Source: an uncultured SAR116 cluster alpha proteobacterium (GTDB lineage Bacteria > Pseudomonadota > Alphaproteobacteria > Puniceispirillales > Marisalimonadaceae). Taken from it: DNA of 64,000 nucleotides. The position numbers and the translations under genes were made by a program. Position 1 is the stretch's first letter. Every line of letters begins with the position of its first letter. The DNA is taken from positions 62,001-126,000 of the forward strand of contig CACNGC010000003.1 in the NCBI GenBank assembly GCA_902619805.1, read 5' to 3'. Below are positions 61,723 to 64,000 of the stretch, piece by piece. Under the pieces are notes generated by a model, which had not been told where the DNA came from, did not search any database, and saw only the letters and a list, made by a program, of their open reading frames with translations.

Positions 61723-61798
61723 GGGGCTATAGCTCAGTTGGGAGAGCGCTACACTGGCAGTGTAGAGGTCAGGGGTTCGAACCCCCTTAGCTCCACCA
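61723..61798 (+). tRNA. tRNA-Ala (GGC)
   Basis: This is a 76-base cloverleaf. The acceptor GGGGCTA pairs with TAGCTCC (one G-T), and the CCA is encoded. The anticodon loop CTGGCAG gives GGC (alanine). It is close enough to the preceding gene to share its transcript. Confidence 0.96.
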
Positions 61799-61864
61799 TA
61801 ATCCTAGGAGTTTTAAAATATTTACTTTTCAAACCACTAAATTATTCGAATTTGGAATTTAATA

Positions 61865-62803
61865 ATGTCTGTCGTAGCTTTTTATAGTAACAATAGTACC
61901 GTAGAGCTACAAAACGAATGGGAAAACAGGTTAAAAGTATATGACCCATTAATTACTTTAGTGCCTTTGTTAAGTGATCAAGCAGAATATGCTATAACTG
62001 CTCTATTGTGGAAAGCACCTCTTGAAAGAGTAAAAAAATTAAAAAACTTGCAGGGTTTAATATCCTTAGGTCAAGGTGTAGATCACATACTTAAAGACAA
62101 AATAATTAATTATGAAATACCAATTGTTAGAATAGTTGATCCTTTTATGGCAAAATCAATGAGTCATTGGGTGGTTATGTCTGTTCTCAATTATATTAGG
62201 GATACATTTGGTTATGATACGCAGCAAAAAAATAAAATATATAAACCTAGAAAGGAAATTAACTTTACTACCTTAAAAATTGCTGTTTATGGTATTGGAG
62301 CCATAGGTAGTGTTGTTGCTAAAGACCTGAAACAATTAGGATTTAAAGTTGACGGGTGGAGTAGAACTCAAAAAAAAATTCCTGGTATAAATTGTTTTAT
62401 TGGTAAAAATAAATTTAAATATCTTCTCAAAACCTGTGACATTCACATTTGTCTGCTTCCTTTAACAATCGAAACAAATAACATTTTTAATAACTCTTCA
62501 TTTAAAACAATGAAACATGGTTCATGTTTTATAAATGCTGGAAGGGGAGAACAAGTAGTAGAAGAACATTTGATTGAAAATTGTAAATCAGGTCATATTT
62601 CAGCTGCAATACTAGATGTTTATCGTAAAGAACCATTACCAAAACAGAGTAAGCTATGGGATCTAAAAGAAATCAGAATTTGGCCTCATGTAGCTGCAGA
62701 AACAAATCCTGAAACTGCAGCCAAACAAATTGCAAATGCAATAAATCATATTGAAAATGGAAAAATACCGCCAAACACAATAGTAAGAAAACTAGGTTAT
62801 TAA
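61865..62803 (+). CDS. 2-hydroxyacid dehydrogenase, glyoxylate/hydroxypyruvate reductase A-like
   Basis: This 312-residue D-isomer-specific dehydrogenase has the NAD motif 'YGIGAIGSVVAKDLKQLGFKVDGWSRT' (Gly-x-Gly-x-x-Gly near 142-147). The catalytic Arg/Glu/His residues are represented by 'INAGRGEQVVEEHL', 'DVYRKEPLP' and 'WPHVAAETNP'. The layout and 'LGQGVDHIL' suit the GhrA branch, which reduces glyoxylate and hydroxypyruvate. It opens a cluster with the aldolase gene 25 bases downstream. Confidence 0.85.
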   Translation: MSVVAFYSNNSTVELQNEWENRLKVYDPLITLVPLLSDQAEYAITALLWKAPLERVKKLKNLQGLISLGQGVDHILKDKIINYEIPIVRIVDPFMAKSMSHWVVMSVLNYIRDTFGYDTQQKNKIYKPRKEINFTTLKIAVYGIGAIGSVVAKDLKQLGFKVDGWSRTQKKIPGINCFIGKNKFKYLLKTCDIHICLLPLTIETNNIFNNSSFKTMKHGSCFINAGRGEQVVEEHLIENCKSGHISAAILDVYRKEPLPKQSKLWDLKEIRIWPHVAAETNPETAAKQIANAINHIENGKIPPNTIVRKLGY

Positions 62804-62828
62804 TGTTTAAAATTTTGGGGAGTTTATT

Positions 62829-63575
62829 ATGGACTTAAAACAAAAGGTAACAACATCGACACAAATGCGTGGTGCAATGGTTTTTGAATTTTTTAGTCCT
62901 GGAATACCAATTATACTTAAAAATGCAGGTTGCGAGTTCATAATTTTTGACATGGAGCATGGAGGTCTTTCTTTAGAACAATTTAAGACCCTTTCAATAA
63001 TATCTAATGCGAATAAAATTGCGCCATTTTTAAGAATTCCTGAAATTAATTATAATTATATAGCCAGAGCTTTAGATTTAGGTGCATTAGGTATTATGGT
63101 TCCAATGGTAAACACACCTGATGATGCAATAAAAATTGTCCAATCATCTAAATATCCTCCAAAAGGTAAACGTGGTGCTGGGTTTGGTTTTGTACACGAT
63201 AATTATATTAATCAAAACCCTTTATCTTATATTGAAAAAGCAAATAATTCTCTGATCAACATTATTCAAATTGAAACAAAAATAGCTTTGGAAAATGTAA
63301 AAGAAATAGCTTCGATAAATGGAGTAGATTGTCTTTGGGTTGGGCATTTTGATTTAACCAATTTTTTAGGAATACCTGGGAATTTTTCTTCAAAAAAATA
63401 TCTAAACGCAATAAATGAAATTGTTGATGCTGCAGTTACCCATAAAAAAAGTCTTGGAATAATGGTAAATAATAAACAAGAATTAGAGACTTATTACAAA
63501 CTTGGTTTTAATATGATTGCGGTTGGAACAGAAATGAATATTTTATCTAGATCAATTTCTCAAATTTTAAAATAA
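62829..63575 (+). CDS. HpcH/HpaI-family aldolase
   Basis: This 248-residue metal-dependent class II aldolase shows 'GCEFIIFDMEHGGLSLEQF' near 34-52, 'ALDLGALGIMVPMVNTPDDA', and 'IIQIETKIALENVKEIASINGVDCLWVGHFDLTNFLGIPG', which hold the metal-binding Glu and Asp. Members split 4-hydroxy-2-oxo acids, such as 2-keto-3-deoxy-rhamnonate, to pyruvate and an aldehyde. A Shine-Dalgarno GGGGAG precedes the ATG. Flanking hydroxyacid dehydrogenases suggest a sugar-acid or hydroxyacid pathway. Confidence 0.88.
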   Translation: MDLKQKVTTSTQMRGAMVFEFFSPGIPIILKNAGCEFIIFDMEHGGLSLEQFKTLSIISNANKIAPFLRIPEINYNYIARALDLGALGIMVPMVNTPDDAIKIVQSSKYPPKGKRGAGFGFVHDNYINQNPLSYIEKANNSLINIIQIETKIALENVKEIASINGVDCLWVGHFDLTNFLGIPGNFSSKKYLNAINEIVDAAVTHKKSLGIMVNNKQELETYYKLGFNMIAVGTEMNILSRSISQILK

Positions 63576-63605
63576 TTTTGATAATTTATATCATGGAGTA
63601 AGATT

Positions 63606-64000
63606 ATGTTTAAGGTAGGTATTTCAGGAGATTTGTTAAATAGTGGCAATGAGCCATGCTTTGGAATGGAACAATTAAATCTCTTAAAAAACAGAAAAGA
63701 TATTAAAATATCTTGGATGGATAAATCAATAATTGAATTAGATACGGAGATGACTTCAAAATTTGATGCAATACTTTTGAATTTACCAAAAGCAAATGCT
63801 AATTGTGTGTCTAATTCTAATTGTAAATTAAAAATAATTTCTAGATTTGGCGTTGGCTTTGATTCTGTTGATATAGAAGCTATGAAAAAGAAAAATATTA
63901 TAGTTACTAATACTCCTAATGCAGTTAGAAGGCCAGTTGCAGTTGCAGCTTTAACAATGATTTTTGCGGCTGCTGGAAAATTATTACAAAAAGATCATCT
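63606..64000 (+). CDS. D-isomer-specific 2-hydroxyacid dehydrogenase (phosphoglycerate dehydrogenase-like), 3' end cut
   Basis: The frame from the ATG at 63606 stays open to the window edge for about 131 residues. 'LKIISRFGVGFDSVDIEAMKKKNIIVTNTPNAVRRPVAVAALTMIFAAAGKL' is the family motif in which the substrate-binding loop and helix precede the NAD-binding domain. Here the usual Glu-Ala-Val-Ala-Glu of phosphoglycerate dehydrogenase reads Arg-Arg-Pro-Val-Ala, so the substrate is likely different. It starts 30 bases after the aldolase gene, in the same operon. Confidence 0.82.
   Translation, partial: MFKVGISGDLLNSGNEPCFGMEQLNLLKNRKDIKISWMDKSIIELDTEMTSKFDAILLNLPKANANCVSNSNCKLKIISRFGVGFDSVDIEAMKKKNIIVTNTPNAVRRPVAVAALTMIFAAAGKLLQKDH

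Overview
The window is an AT-rich (roughly one third GC by eye) bacterial chromosome segment. Gene content and order point to an alphaproteobacterium with a compact, probably streamlined and probably marine genome. The pointers are a TIGR02300/FYDLN-type protein, an ATP12-type F1 assembly chaperone beside rluC and a HAD phosphatase, a ChvI/ChvG two-component pair beside ahcY, adk between secY and rpsM, and the gene run aroA-cmk-rpsA-ihfB with accD-trpA-trpB-trpF. The exact clade cannot be fixed from sequence alone; AT-rich marine groups such as HIMB59/AEGEAN-169 relatives are only a guess.

Left edge (1-3.7 kb): small accessory genes. These are a truncated amidohydrolase and a 3-hydroxyisobutyrate-dehydrogenase-like enzyme on the minus strand, and an EamA exporter, a short-chain dehydrogenase and a GNAT acetyltransferase on the plus strand. 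From 3.8 to 6.3 kb come tRNA-Thr, the rRNA methyltransferase RlmB, tRNA-Tyr, the first EF-Tu gene and tRNA-Trp.

The core (6.4-36 kb) is one nearly continuous plus-strand transcription and translation supercluster: secE-nusG-rplK-rplA-[L10 leader]-rplJ-rplL-rpoB-rpoC, then rpsL-rpsG-fusA-tuf, then the S10, spc and alpha operons through rplQ, ending at a clear terminator. Internal promoters are visible before rpsL and rpsM. The two tuf genes are identical over about 1.22 kb, including 30 bp of leader.

The region 36-43 kb is mixed: a DUF429-like protein, rluC, a HAD phosphatase, ATP12, a HEPN-like small protein, lipB, tRNA-Leu, two small orphan genes on the minus strand, and an ABC ATPase with GIY-YIG and dimeric-barrel genes. 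The region 43-52 kb holds polA, chvI-chvG, ahcY, tsaE, an exonuclease I homologue and trxA. From 61.2 kb down to 52.1 kb the minus strand carries aroA-cmk-rpsA-ihfB-trpF-trpB-trpA-accD-folC. The right edge (61.3-64 kb) has the TIGR02300 gene, tRNA-Ala and a catabolic set: two 2-hydroxyacid dehydrogenases around an HpcH/HpaI aldolase.

No rRNA, insertion sequence, prophage or CRISPR array was seen. No gene-free stretch exceeds about 300 bases. The most interesting deviations are an exonuclease I homologue where alphaproteobacteria often carry addAB, loss of the PTS-Ntr genes between chvG and ahcY, a HEPN-motif protein, small orphan genes with strong expression signals, and frequent TTG start codons even in essential genes.
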